From Brevibacillus_H sp041920465 (GTDB taxonomy: Bacteria; Bacillota; Bacilli; Brevibacillales; Brevibacillaceae), in NCBI GenBank assembly GCA_041920465.1, contig JBHGXW010000019.1:1-64000 (forward strand): DNA of 64,000 nt, in the 5' to 3' direction. Below, piece after piece: positions 36,148 to 45,077 of the stretch. Position 1 is the stretch's first letter. Every line of letters starts with the position of its first letter. The position numbers and the translations under genes are program-made. The notes beneath the pieces are model-generated. The model worked only from the letters and a program-made list of their open reading frames with translations, ran no database searches and was not told the DNA's origin.

Positions 36148-36942
36148 ATGCGAATCTTGTTCTTGGGAGATATTGTTGGTTCACCAGGCAGAGAAATGGT
36201 GAAAGAATATTTACCGCGTCTGAAACGTAAATATCAACCATCCGTAATTGTGGCAAATGGGGAGAACGCAGCGAACGGCCGCGGCATTACCGAAAAGATT
36301 ACAAAAGAATTATATGCGGCAGGTGTGCAAGCATTCACACTTGGTAATCATACTTGGGATAATAAAGAAATTTTTGATTTTATTGATCAGGATGCGCGAA
36401 TGGTACGTCCTGCCAATTTCCCGCAGGGCACACCAGGCAAAGGATTAACGATTATCCAAACCCCAGATGGAGAGCTGGCGGTTATCAACCTACAAGGCAG
36501 ATCATTTTTGCCGCCGCTGGATTGTCCGTTTACGGTTGCGGATCAGCTGGTGGAGCAAGCACGTAAGCGTACCAAGTACATATTTGTCGATTTTCATGCA
36601 GAGGCAACCTCGGAGAAACAAGCAATCGGTTGGTATCTGGACGGTAAAGTAAGCGCGGTTGTCGGCACCCACACGCATGTGCAGACGGCGGATGAGCGAA
36701 TCCTTCCCGGTGGTACAGGATATTTGACAGATGCCGGTATGTGCGGGCCGATGGACGGTATTTTGGGAATGGATCGGGAAGCCGTGCTGAAAAAGTTTTT
36801 GACACAGCTGCCCGTGCGGTTTGAAGTGGCTCAAGGCAATACCCAATTGAACGCGGTCCTTTTTAGTCTGGATAAAGAAACAGGCAAAACAGTTAAGATC
36901 CAGCGAATCCGAATTGACTCCGAGTATCCCTTTATGGAATAA
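36148..36942 (+). CDS. ymdB: YmdB, cAMP/2',3'-cyclic phosphodiesterase
   Basis: 264 aa from ATG 36148 (RBS GGAGGGG, 6 nt); ATG 36133 lies within the RBS region and is rejected. Metallophosphoesterase of the YmdB family: GDIVGSPGREM, ANGENAANGRGIT, GNHTWDNKEI and GTHTHVQTAD supply the metal ligands. In B. subtilis YmdB is needed for biofilm and motility cell-fate choice. Follows rny as in B. subtilis. Confidence 0.94.
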   Translation: MRILFLGDIVGSPGREMVKEYLPRLKRKYQPSVIVANGENAANGRGITEKITKELYAAGVQAFTLGNHTWDNKEIFDFIDQDARMVRPANFPQGTPGKGLTIIQTPDGELAVINLQGRSFLPPLDCPFTVADQLVEQARKRTKYIFVDFHAEATSEKQAIGWYLDGKVSAVVGTHTHVQTADERILPGGTGYLTDAGMCGPMDGILGMDREAVLKKFLTQLPVRFEVAQGNTQLNAVLFSLDKETGKTVKIQRIRIDSEYPFME

Positions 36943-36984
36943 TGTGATTAGATCGGAATTTTGCGAATTTTTTCTTTGAAAGGC

Positions 36985-37009
36985 AGGAATTTTTAGGGGT
37001 TATTCGAAT
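36985..37009 (+). promoter_or_regulatory. SigH-type promoter of spoVS
   Basis: AGGAATTTT (from 36985) and GAAT (37006-37009) fit the SigH elements RnAGGAWWW and RnnGAATWW with 21 nt between the starts of AGGA and GAAT, the same spacing as in the classic spoVG promoter. B. subtilis spoVS is SigH dependent. Confidence 0.65.
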
Positions 37010-37057
37010 ATCATCTTAATGAAAACAGTTATTCTATCAGACGGGAGGTACAAAAGG

Positions 37058-37318
37058 ATGGAAGTATTAAAAGTTTCAGCAAAGTCTAACCCCAACTCTG
37101 TCGCTGGCGCCCTTGCAGGCGTGCTTCGCGAACGCGGAGCAGCCGAGATCCAAGCAATCGGAGCTGGAGCGCTTAATCAAGCTGTGAAAGCAGTAGCGAT
37201 CGCAAGAGGGTTCGTAGCGCCTAGCGGTGTCGACTTAATTTGCATTCCGGCCTTCACTGATATCGTAATTGACGGAGAAGAACGTACAGCCATAAAGCTC
37301 ATTGTCGAACCCAGATGA
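37058..37318 (+). CDS. spoVS: SpoVS stage V sporulation protein
   Basis: 86 aa from ATG 37058 (RBS GGGAGG). Nearly invariant small Alba-like protein (MEVLKVSAKSNPNSVAGALA, GAGALNQAVKAVAIARGF, IAIK-type C-terminus). Needed for sporulation progression in B. subtilis; may bind nucleic acid. Terminator follows. Confidence 0.97.
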   Translation: MEVLKVSAKSNPNSVAGALAGVLRERGAAEIQAIGAGALNQAVKAVAIARGFVAPSGVDLICIPAFTDIVIDGEERTAIKLIVEPR

Positions 37319-37349
37319 TAGTCTAGCATAATTGAAAAGCACGCAGCAC

Positions 37350-37382
37350 ACCTGTTTGTTCGTTGAATAAACAGGTTTTTTC
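37350..37382 (+). terminator. Intrinsic terminator after spoVS
   Basis: ACCTGTTT-gttcgttgaat-AAACAGGT followed by TTTTTT. Confidence 0.88.
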
Positions 37383-37448
37383 GTGTTGGCATGTAAAAGA
37401 CACTGAAAGGATGAATCAAGACAGGTTTTCCCAAGCTAAAAAAGGGGA

Positions 37449-37625
37449 ATGTACAATTTCAGGTATTTGCCGGTTCCAATCCTCAACAAAGATGATCAAT
37501 ACTTCCGAGAAGCGGGAGGTTACCCAAAATTGATGGACAGCCTTCTGAACAGGTACAAGCAGGAGGAAATAGAGAAATTTGTACGGAAAATTTGGTTGCG
37601 AGTTTTTACAAAAATGTTACAATAA
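37449..37625 (+). CDS. 58-aa protein of unknown function
   Basis: ATG 37449 to TAA 37623, too short for usual ORF cut-offs. The product starts MYNFRYLPVPILNKDDQYF and continues with EAGGYPKLMDSLLNRY and a basic amphipathic end (EEIEKFVRKIWLRVF). Its composition (aromatic start, balanced charge, few rare codons) looks like a real protein. GGGG lies only 1 nt before the ATG, so initiation is doubtful. No family recognised. It lies alone in the 545-bp gap between spoVS and korA; the remainder of the gap holds the spoVS terminator and the korA promoter. An overlapping 77-aa frame at 37592 is not credible. Confidence 0.45.
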   Translation: MYNFRYLPVPILNKDDQYFREAGGYPKLMDSLLNRYKQEEIEKFVRKIWLRVFTKMLQ

Positions 37626-37744
37626 TATTAAGTAAATTACTGAACTTAGTACATCGTTCGAACGATTCTAAAAGTATTTTTGGTAAAAGGACTTGCAATT
37701 TTTTAGTCCTAGGACTACAATTGGAAAGGCTCATACACAGTTTG

Positions 37745-37773
37745 TTCACATCTTATCCATTTACTGTTATATT
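37745..37773 (+). promoter_or_regulatory. SigA promoter of korAB
   Basis: TTCACA (37745-37750), 17-nt spacer, TATATT (37768-37773), 90 nt before korA. Confidence 0.6.
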
Positions 37774-37863
37774 GACTTTTCAATATCTGTTATATTGTGT
37801 CGATGGTGAATGGATGGCAAGCTGATGCATCTTCTTTCATAGTCACTGAAGGGGTGGAATTAC

Positions 37864-39648
37864 ATGATTAGTCAACTTTCTTGGAAAGTTGGAGGACAGC
37901 AAGGGGAAGGTATCGAGAGTACAGGCGAAATCTTCTCCACAGCGATGAACCGGATGGGTTACTACCTTTATGGTTATCGTCATTTCTCTTCACGGATCAA
38001 GGGTGGTCACACCAATAACAAAATCCGCGTAAGCACAAAGCCGCTTCGCGCGATCTCCGATGTGCTGGACATGTTGGTGGCATTTGACCAAGAGACAATT
38101 GATCTCAATGCCTACGAGCTTCGTGAAGGCGGAATCATTATTGCAGATGCCAAATTTAATCCGACTCTACCTGAAGGGCTCAAACCAGTGCGTCTGCTCT
38201 CCGTTCCATTGACACAAATCGCTGAAGAACTTGGCACTTCCTTGATGAAAAACATGGTATCCATCGGTGCAACATCCGCTATCCTCGGAATCGCGGTTGA
38301 CAGCTACCGCAACATTGTTGAGGACATGTTCTTGCGCAAAGGCGAGAAAGTCGTTGAAAAGAATATGGAAGCGATTGCACGCGGTGCTGAATATGTAAAC
38401 AACCTGATTGGCGGACAGTTGCCTGATTTCCAATTGGAGAAAGCGGATACAGAAGGCAAAAAACGTCTGTTCATGATCGGTAACGATGCAATCTCCCTCG
38501 GTGCGGTTGCAGCGGGCGCACGTTTCATGCCTGCTTACCCAATTACTCCTGCATCTGAGATTATGGAATATTTGACAAAGAAATTACCAAAATTCGGCGG
38601 TGCCGTTATCCAAACAGAAGACGAGATCTCTGCGGTTACCATGGCGATTGGTGCAGCATATGGCGGTGTTCGTGCATTAACGGCTTCTGCTGGTCCTGGC
38701 TTGTCTCTCATGATGGAAGCGATCGGTCTTGCCGGAATGACGGAAACTCCGGTTGTTATCGTTGATACACAACGCGGCGGCCCTTCTACCGGTCTTCCTA
38801 CCAAACAAGAACAATCCGACTTCATGGCGATGATTTACGGAACTCATGGTGAAATTCCAAAAGTGGTAATGGCTCCAAGTACAGTAGAAGAGTGCTTCTA
38901 TGATACAGTTGAAGCGTTCAACATTGCCGAAGAGTATCAAGTGCCGGTTATCTTGATGACAGACATTGCTTTATCTCTTGGTAAACAAACAACTGAACCG
39001 CTTGACTTCAGCAAAGTGGAAATTCGCCGTGGCAAGTTGATGGCGGGTCAAACTCTGCCTGAACTTCCTGCAGACCAGTTGTTCAAGCGTTATGAATTTA
39101 CTGAGGATGGCGTATCTCCACGCTCAATCCCTGGCCAAAAATACGGTATTCACCATGTAACGGGCGTTGAGCACGACCAAACAGGCCGTCCTTCTGAAAG
39201 CCCGGTAAACCGTAAACAACAAATGGATAAGCGCCTGAAAAAACTGAACGGTCTTGCTGCCAAGTTCCCGAATCCTGTATTGATTGATGCCCCGCATGAA
39301 GAGCCGGATGTACTCGTAGTGGGTATCAACTCTACTGGCGGCACCATCCAAGAAGCAAAAGCACGCCTGGAGGAAGAAGGCTATACCGTAAACCATGCGC
39401 AAATTCGTTTGTTGCATCCATTCCCGACCGAAGCGATTCAACAATACGTGGAAAAAGCGCGCAAAGTCGTGGTTATTGAAAACAACGCAACTGGACAAAT
39501 CTCCAGCTTGTTGAAATTGAATGTAGGCAACGCTCACAAAATTGAAACAGTAATGAAATACGATGGTAATCCGTTCTTACCGAACGATATTTATACTGGA
39601 GTTAAGGGGCTGATCAAAGATGGCGTCGTTCAAAGAGTTTCGCAATAA
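37864..39648 (+). CDS. korA: 2-oxoacid:ferredoxin oxidoreductase, alpha subunit
   Basis: 594 aa, RBS GAAGGGG. N-terminal gamma-type domain (WKVGGQQGEGIESTGEIFS) fused to the alpha pyrimidine domain (FMPAYPITPASEIMEYL, QTEDEISAVTMAIGAAYGG) and domain II, as in two-subunit enzymes. With KorB it oxidises 2-oxoglutarate or a related 2-oxoacid with CoA and ferredoxin. Overlaps korB by 29 nt. Confidence 0.92.
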   Translation: MISQLSWKVGGQQGEGIESTGEIFSTAMNRMGYYLYGYRHFSSRIKGGHTNNKIRVSTKPLRAISDVLDMLVAFDQETIDLNAYELREGGIIIADAKFNPTLPEGLKPVRLLSVPLTQIAEELGTSLMKNMVSIGATSAILGIAVDSYRNIVEDMFLRKGEKVVEKNMEAIARGAEYVNNLIGGQLPDFQLEKADTEGKKRLFMIGNDAISLGAVAAGARFMPAYPITPASEIMEYLTKKLPKFGGAVIQTEDEISAVTMAIGAAYGGVRALTASAGPGLSLMMEAIGLAGMTETPVVIVDTQRGGPSTGLPTKQEQSDFMAMIYGTHGEIPKVVMAPSTVEECFYDTVEAFNIAEEYQVPVILMTDIALSLGKQTTEPLDFSKVEIRRGKLMAGQTLPELPADQLFKRYEFTEDGVSPRSIPGQKYGIHHVTGVEHDQTGRPSESPVNRKQQMDKRLKKLNGLAAKFPNPVLIDAPHEEPDVLVVGINSTGGTIQEAKARLEEEGYTVNHAQIRLLHPFPTEAIQQYVEKARKVVVIENNATGQISSLLKLNVGNAHKIETVMKYDGNPFLPNDIYTGVKGLIKDGVVQRVSQ

Positions 39649-40486
39649 TATAAAGCCAAACTGGTGCCCGGGCTGTGGTGACTTCTCCGTTCAGGCAGCA
39701 ATTCAACGTGCCGCTGCTAACGTAGGTTTGGAGCCTGAACAGTTGGCAGTAATCTCTGGTATCGGTTGTTCCGGACGTATCTCCGGTTATATCAATTGTT
39801 ACGGTTTGCACGGTATTCACGGTCGTGCACTCCCAATCGCACAAGGTCTGAAAATGGCAAACCGCGAACTGACTGTAATTGCTTCCGGCGGTGACGGCGA
39901 CGGTTTCGCGATCGGTATGGGCCATACCGTTCATGCGATTCGCCGCAACATGGATATTACTTATATCGTAATGGACAACGCGATCTACGGTCTGACAAAA
40001 GGACAAACCTCACCTCGTTCCGCGGCTGGTTTTGTCACCAAGTCAACTCCGACTGGCTCCATTGAGTCTGCAATTTCTCCGGTTGAGCTGGCTCTCTCGG
40101 TTGGTGCGACTTTCGTAGCTCAATCTTTCTCCAGCGATCTGAAAGGTCTTACCGAATTGATTGAGATGGGTATCAAGCACAAGGGCTTCTCCTTAATCAA
40201 CGTATTTAGCCCTTGCGTAACCTACAACAAAGTAAACACCTACGACTGGTTCAAGGAAAACATCGTTCCAGTTGAATCCGTAGAAGGATACGATCCGCAC
40301 GACCGTATCAAGGCGATGTCTTTCTCCATGCAATACAAGGGCCTCTTGACAGGTCTCATTTACCAAGATACCGAGAAAAAATCTTATGAACAATCTGTTC
40401 AAGGATTTAAAGAGCAAGGCTTGGCCAACCAAGACATCCGTATTTCTGCCGAAGAGTTTGAAAAATTGGCGGCAGAGTTTATCTAA
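39620..40486 (+). CDS. korB: 2-oxoacid:ferredoxin oxidoreductase, beta subunit
   Basis: 288 aa. Holds thiamine diphosphate and [4Fe-4S]: NWCPGCGDF, IGCSGRI, GDGDGFAIGMGH and the ThDP metal motif with MDNAIYGLTKGQ. Cys in SPCVTYN is the third or fourth cluster ligand. Terminator follows. In B. subtilis the same chromosomal spot between spoVS and miaB holds tdh-kbl. Confidence 0.93.
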   Translation: MASFKEFRNNIKPNWCPGCGDFSVQAAIQRAAANVGLEPEQLAVISGIGCSGRISGYINCYGLHGIHGRALPIAQGLKMANRELTVIASGGDGDGFAIGMGHTVHAIRRNMDITYIVMDNAIYGLTKGQTSPRSAAGFVTKSTPTGSIESAISPVELALSVGATFVAQSFSSDLKGLTELIEMGIKHKGFSLINVFSPCVTYNKVNTYDWFKENIVPVESVEGYDPHDRIKAMSFSMQYKGLLTGLIYQDTEKKSYEQSVQGFKEQGLANQDIRISAEEFEKLAAEFI

Positions 40487-40498
40487 TCAGACAATAGC

Positions 40499-40529
40499 GA
40501 ACCTCTCCAAAAACGGAGAGGTTCTTTTT
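40499..40529 (+). terminator. Terminator after korB (both strands)
   Basis: GAACCTCTCC-aaaaac-GGAGAGGTTC followed by TTTTTA. Confidence 0.88.
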
Positions 40530-40566
40530 ATGTGGTCCAGCAAGTCGCAGAGCAGCGCAAGTTATG

Positions 40567-41607
40567 TTAACGGTCTACCCACTGCCGATAGACCAGCATC
40601 AGGAGAAAAATTACTGCCACCTGCCCGAAAAGTGGGTACAATAGAGAGAGCAGGGAACTAAAGCCAACGAAGCTGACCAGGTAACATCCGGCCAGAAGGA
40701 TCACGATGATCAATTGCGGAGAAACAGGGAAAAACCGTTTCATCTGTTCCACTAACCCGAACACATTGGCAACCAGTGAAGAGAATATTTCGGCATAGAC
40801 TAGCAAGGCAAATAATAAAGAGATTCCCTTGCCCATGCCAGTTAAGAGAAAAATCATCGGCATTTCCATTTCCAAAATTTGCGGAATATGACCGGCCATC
40901 GAACTGTAGGCGAGAAGCAGCAATAACCCGATTCCCGATCCGCCGAGAATTCCGCCCCAGATTAGTTGACGAATATCCTTGCAATCTCGTCCGATTGGAA
41001 CAAGGACTGCTTGAGTAAGAGCAATATTTAGCGATACATAATAGATGGGAGAACTGAACCAATGCCATGGACTGGATGTTTCCAGAGAGAGGGAAGAGAT
41101 GTTGGCTTCAAGCCATGGCTGGTGGAAGAAAAATACGAGAAAAGTAAAGCTGATCAGAATCGGAACAAACAGGTTGTTTACAGAATGAATCGCCCCAAGC
41201 CCTTTTGCAGCGACGGGATAAATACAGATCATGGTAAGCCAGATACCAATTTGTGCGGATAGGTCAAAGTTTTCCATAAAGATAGATCCGGTTGCCGCCA
41301 GCATAACAGATGAAGTACCCACCAGGATTGTGAGGAGAATACCGTTAAAAATAGTGCCGATGTGCCTGCCGAACAAGTATATGCTAATCTCTTGATAAGA
41401 ATGGGCGCCGATTCGGTTGGCAATCAGCATGATGCGAATCCCCGCCCAAACAAACAGCGCGGAAGCCAGCATAATCCCGATTAATCCTTGTGCGCCGTAC
41501 TGAACAAAAAATTCAATAATTTCACGCCCGGAAGCAAAACCGGCACCGACCACCGTACCGATATAAGTAAACGCGATTTGAAGGCTTTGTTTCCAATATT
41601 TTGGCAT
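40567..41607 (-). CDS. YkvI-like membrane transporter
   Basis: 346 aa from the second of two adjacent ATGs (41607), with AGGAGG 6 nt upstream. About ten membrane helices; start MPKYWKQSLQIAFTYIGTVV and GAGFASGREIIEFF match the YkvI family, distantly related to LeuT-fold amino-acid transporters. Substrate unknown. Divergent from the MBL gene at 41659, with about 50 bp between starts that must hold both promoters. Confidence 0.85.
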   Translation of the reverse strand: MPKYWKQSLQIAFTYIGTVVGAGFASGREIIEFFVQYGAQGLIGIMLASALFVWAGIRIMLIANRIGAHSYQEISIYLFGRHIGTIFNGILLTILVGTSSVMLAATGSIFMENFDLSAQIGIWLTMICIYPVAAKGLGAIHSVNNLFVPILISFTFLVFFFHQPWLEANISSLSLETSSPWHWFSSPIYYVSLNIALTQAVLVPIGRDCKDIRQLIWGGILGGSGIGLLLLLAYSSMAGHIPQILEMEMPMIFLLTGMGKGISLLFALLVYAEIFSSLVANVFGLVEQMKRFFPVSPQLIIVILLAGCYLVSFVGFSSLLSLLYPLFGQVAVIFLLMLVYRQWVDR

Positions 41608-41658
41608 CATTTACCTCCTGTCCACCTACAACCATCTTATGAAAAGGAGAGTGCTTTC

Positions 41659-42399
41659 ATGCGCTTGACCGTACTAGGTTGTCAGTCACCATATCCGGGA
41701 CCGAATGGCGCCACCCCAGGTTATTTGCTGCAAACGGAAGAAACCAATTTGTTGATAGATTGCGGGAGCGGCGTAATCAGTCAACTACATCGTTACCTGC
41801 CGCTTTATCAATTGGACGCTGTATGCTTGTCCCATTACCATCACGATCATATCGCTGATGTTGGGGTACTCCAGTACGGGATAATGCTTCATCAGAAGTT
41901 TAAAGACAGGGCGAATGGCCCGCTGCCGATATATGGGCCCAGCCAGGCGGAAGAACGCGGTTTGAAGCTGGCCTATCAAGAGGCGACCGTTTTTCAGGAA
42001 GTGAATCAGCACTCCGTCATTCAAATTGGCGATTGCACGGTTTCTTTTCACCGGACTCAGCATGATGCAGTTTGTTACGCGATGAGAGTTGAGCATAAAG
42101 GCAAAGTAGTCGTCTACGGCGCGGACAGCGGACCAGATACGGTATGGCTGCCATTTGCCGAAGGAGCCGATCTGTTTATTTGCGAAGGAACCTTTTTGGA
42201 AAAAGATAAACCGAATGGTCCAATTGGCCATTTATCGGTACGTCAGGCTTCTATGGCAGCCGAACAAATCGGTTGCCGTCATTTTGTTGTCACCCATTTG
42301 TTTCCGGCTTACACCCAGGCAGAGGTACGAGCAGAAATGGCGCCATATACTCGGGGTAAAGGCTATGTAGCGCAAATCGGACTGGAAATCCAACTATGA
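41659..42399 (+). CDS. MBL-fold hydrolase, YhfI-like
   Basis: 246 aa from ATG 41659 (RBS AAAAGGAGAG). Metallo-beta-lactamase fold: SHYHHDHIADVGVLQY gives HxHxDH, with further ligands in HDAVCYAM, YGADSG and FVVTHLFP. Resembles B. subtilis YhfI and RNase Z-like proteins, but lacks the RNase Z exosite, so a small phosphodiester or ester substrate is likely. Followed closely by mnmM. Confidence 0.87.
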   Translation: MRLTVLGCQSPYPGPNGATPGYLLQTEETNLLIDCGSGVISQLHRYLPLYQLDAVCLSHYHHDHIADVGVLQYGIMLHQKFKDRANGPLPIYGPSQAEERGLKLAYQEATVFQEVNQHSVIQIGDCTVSFHRTQHDAVCYAMRVEHKGKVVVYGADSGPDTVWLPFAEGADLFICEGTFLEKDKPNGPIGHLSVRQASMAAEQIGCRHFVVTHLFPAYTQAEVRAEMAPYTRGKGYVAQIGLEIQL

Positions 42400-42426
42400 G
42401 ACTGTGGAGAAGGAGAGGAAAAGTAG

Positions 42427-42987
42427 ATGTTACCCAATGTTTTGGAAGTAGCGAGAAAATTGATCAGAGAAAGAGTAGGAGAAAGAGAGACAGTCGTTGA
42501 CGCAACCATGGGGAACGGCAATGATACCTTGTTTCTGGCGGAGCTGGTAGGTGAGCATGGGAAGGTAATTGGGTTTGACATACAGGAAGAAGCAGCAGAG
42601 AAGACGAGATTGCGGCTTGAACGATATGGGGTCGTCACACAGGTGGACATGCGCATTATCAGCCATGAGGAAATCAGGCAAATTACAGAACCTGTTGGAG
42701 CGATCATGTTTAATCTGGGCTATTTGCCCGGCGGAAACAAAGAAGTGACGACACAAGCAGAAAGCACCATACGAGCGATTCAAGCAGGATTGCGCATTTT
42801 GAAGCCAGGCGGGATCATGACGATTGTCGTCTATTGGGGGCATGATGCCGGCAAAATAGAAAAAGAGGCCGTTGAAGCGTATTGCCTCGGTCTCGATCAG
42901 TCTGAGTATTTGGTTTTGAAATATCAATATATCAATCAGCAAAATCAAGCTCCGTTTCTCTTGGCAATTGAGCGCCGGGACACATAA
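42427..42987 (+). CDS. mnmM: MnmM (YtqB) tRNA methyltransferase
   Basis: 186 aa, RBS GAAGGAGAGG. Class I SAM fold: DATMGNGNDTLFLA, DIQEEA, NLGYLPGG and IVVYWGHDAG match YtqB, shown in B. subtilis to methylate nm5s2U34 of tRNA to mnm5s2U34. Works downstream of MnmE/MnmG, which are not in the window. Confidence 0.9.
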   Translation: MLPNVLEVARKLIRERVGERETVVDATMGNGNDTLFLAELVGEHGKVIGFDIQEEAAEKTRLRLERYGVVTQVDMRIISHEEIRQITEPVGAIMFNLGYLPGGNKEVTTQAESTIRAIQAGLRILKPGGIMTIVVYWGHDAGKIEKEAVEAYCLGLDQSEYLVLKYQYINQQNQAPFLLAIERRDT

Positions 42988-43071
42988 AAATAGGCACCCG
43001 AATTCCATAGGCCAATCATAACCTGTAAAGAACGATTCTTGGATAGACTAGGGAGTGAAGAGGGGATTTGT

Positions 43072-44121
43072 GTGAGACAAATCGGAATAATGCTTGACTG
43101 GAATATCCTCAAAAAGGCCTATGAAGGAAAGAAAACGTATGAACGTCTCCATTATTACGAAGAGCTGGGGAAGGAGCTTGGGCTGAATCCGGTGTTTTTT
43201 CATCCGCTAAACGTAGACTTTTCCAACAGAAAGGTGAAAGGGTATTCGTTTCGTGAAGGGAAACTGGTAAAAAAAGTAACAACACTTCCTTCTGTTATGC
43301 ATAATCGAATTTTGACGGGCAATCGCAAGACCAATCAGGCAATCTTTCGGTTAAGCAGGATGGGTAAGGTTTACAATGGAATTGTTGCCCGCAATAAAGC
43401 GACCGTTCACAGCATCCTTTGGCGCAATCCACAGCTTCATGCGTACCTGCCGCACACCTCCTATTATTCGAAAGCAAATCTGCTCCGTTTTCTCAACCGT
43501 TTTCCAATTGTCTATGTAAAACCCGTCATCGGTTCAGTAGGTGTCGGTGTAGCTCGAATTGAGCGAGAGGGAGATTACTATTTGTTTGTTGCTGCAGGCA
43601 AACGAGAACTCCTTGGCAAACAAGCTGTCGCTCAAGCAGTAGCCAATTGGATTAAAGGAAGACGATTTCTCATCCAGCAAGGAATTCAACTTGCCAAATA
43701 CGAGGGCCAAACCTTTGATATTCGCGTCTCCGTACAAAAAGACGGTGCGCGTGTTTGGAGGGTTTCAGGGATGGTTTGCAAAGTGGCCAATCCGCATAAT
43801 AAATTAAGCAATTTGGCCAGAGGAGGCAGAGCGGAGCCGATTGATCGGGTGTTATCGACGCTGTTTTCAACGGACAGAGTGGAAGAGGTAAAGGGGAATA
43901 TTGCGAAGGCTGCTGTAGAGATTGCCAAACAATACAACATGAGTTTTCCGTCACTGGCCGATTTGGGGATGGATATGGGAATTGATCGCCTTGGAAATCC
44001 TTATCTGATTGAAGTGAACGTGAGAGATCAGCGGTATTCGTTCTTCAAGGCAGGTTCCATTGACATGTTCAAACAAACCTATCGTCGTCCCCTGGAATTC
44101 GGAAAAAGTTTTTTCGTATAA
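43072..44121 (+). CDS. YheC/YheD-family ATP-grasp spore protein
   Basis: 349 aa from GTG 43072 (RBS GAAGAGGGG). ATP-grasp core of the YheC/YheD family (PIVYVKPVIGSVGVGVARIE, FLIQQGIQLAKYEGQTFDIR, YLIEVNVRDQ). YheC/D are endospore coat-associated proteins of B. subtilis. An ATP-grasp fold predicts ligase activity, but the substrate is not known. Confidence 0.88.
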   Translation: MRQIGIMLDWNILKKAYEGKKTYERLHYYEELGKELGLNPVFFHPLNVDFSNRKVKGYSFREGKLVKKVTTLPSVMHNRILTGNRKTNQAIFRLSRMGKVYNGIVARNKATVHSILWRNPQLHAYLPHTSYYSKANLLRFLNRFPIVYVKPVIGSVGVGVARIEREGDYYLFVAAGKRELLGKQAVAQAVANWIKGRRFLIQQGIQLAKYEGQTFDIRVSVQKDGARVWRVSGMVCKVANPHNKLSNLARGGRAEPIDRVLSTLFSTDRVEEVKGNIAKAAVEIAKQYNMSFPSLADLGMDMGIDRLGNPYLIEVNVRDQRYSFFKAGSIDMFKQTYRRPLEFGKSFFV

Positions 44122-44374
44122 CCCTTTGAATCCAATTTTTGCGCAAAATGGTGAGACCGCCCGGCTGTCGGCAAACACGCTACATCCTGTCAGTCAATCA
44201 AAACGATGCAGAAGATAAGCGTCGGGCGGGACTTCTTCAAGAGTTACCAGTCCATCCATTCACCGTCTTGCGGAATCACAACTTGATCCATCAGGTTTCT
44301 TTGATGCAAGGCAACCACTTCTGACGGAAGAGATTGGCAGTTCAGACTTCCATGATGAAAGGATTTCGGGACAT

Positions 44375-44518
44375 ATGCTTGATCAGACGGATCTGGAGAT
44401 ATTGCGGCTTCTTGCAGAAGATTCGAGGCTGCAATGGAAGACAATTGGGGAAAGGGTACATTTGACCGGACAAGCGGTTGCTGCCCGCATTCGCAAAATG
44501 GAGGATTTGGGAATTTAG
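44375..44518 (+). pseudogene. Truncated Lrp/AsnC regulator, HTH only
   Basis: 47 residues (MLDQTDLEILRLLAEDSRL, QWKTIGERVHLTGQAVAARI, RKMEDLGI) are the Lrp/AsnC winged helix; the roughly 100-residue RAM sensor domain is missing and TAG follows directly, then a terminator. No good RBS. The 250 bp upstream (44122-44374) show no recognisable gene. A remnant rather than a working regulator. Confidence 0.75.
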
Positions 44519-44530
44519 TACAATGAATGA

Positions 44531-44573
44531 AAAAACCCTCTTTTCCAAGGTAACGCCAGGAAAAAAGGGTTTT
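44531..44573. terminator. Terminator serving cbpB (minus) and plus strand
   Basis: AAAACCCTCTTTTCC pairs with GGAAAAAAGGGTTTT around an 11-nt loop; A/T-rich flanks on both sides. Confidence 0.75.
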
Positions 44574-44605
44574 ATGTTTCATCTTTCAATTAGAGTTACG
44601 GATCA

Positions 44606-45046
44606 TTATTCAATCCCCCGGACATGGCGGTATAAAACGGCCAGGATTGATTTGCGGGTAAGGATTCCGACAAACAGGCCGTTATCGTCCTCAACGCAGA
44701 TGAAAGGATTGTTTATGGAAAGCTCCAATGCACGCAAAAAATGATCTGTTTGTTTGATCCGAGGGATTTTGTTGTTCATGGCATCTTCCACTTTGTGCTG
44801 ATCCAGTTTTTCATATTCGATGCGTTCCACTCCGAGAATCGATTCCAAAATTAACGTTTTACTGATTAAACCGTGAATCCGATAATCCATATCAAGAACC
44901 GGAATGGCGGAGTACCCCGATTTTATCAGAACCAGCAAAGCGTGTTCCAAAGAGTTGCCCAATTGCACATGGGCTACTTTGGACGCCGGGATAATCATAT
45001 CCGTTATATCAGCCTGAGGAAGCTGATTTGGTTGTGGGTTTGTCAA
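44606..45046 (-). CDS. cbpB: CbpB/DarB-like CBS protein, c-di-AMP binding
   Basis: 146 aa; TTG 45046 is preferred to GTG 45055, which is only 1-2 nt from the AAAGGA box. Two CBS motifs: KVAHVQLGNSLEHALLVL, SGYSAIPVLD..RIHGLI and KIPRIKQTDHFLRALEL, VGILTRKSIL. Close to B. subtilis YkuL (DarB), which binds cyclic di-AMP and, when free, stimulates RelA. Single-gene minus-strand unit. Confidence 0.88.
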   Translation of the reverse strand: MTNPQPNQLPQADITDMIIPASKVAHVQLGNSLEHALLVLIKSGYSAIPVLDMDYRIHGLISKTLILESILGVERIEYEKLDQHKVEDAMNNKIPRIKQTDHFLRALELSINNPFICVEDDNGLFVGILTRKSILAVLYRHVRGIE

Positions 45047-45077
45047 AGCTACCACTTCCTTTCAAAAACTTCCTTTC

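Noticed and set aside
37592..37825. 77-aa frame between spoVS and korA
   Set aside because: Overlaps the korA promoter and the end of the better 58-aa frame; no RBS and composition of AT-rich spacer.
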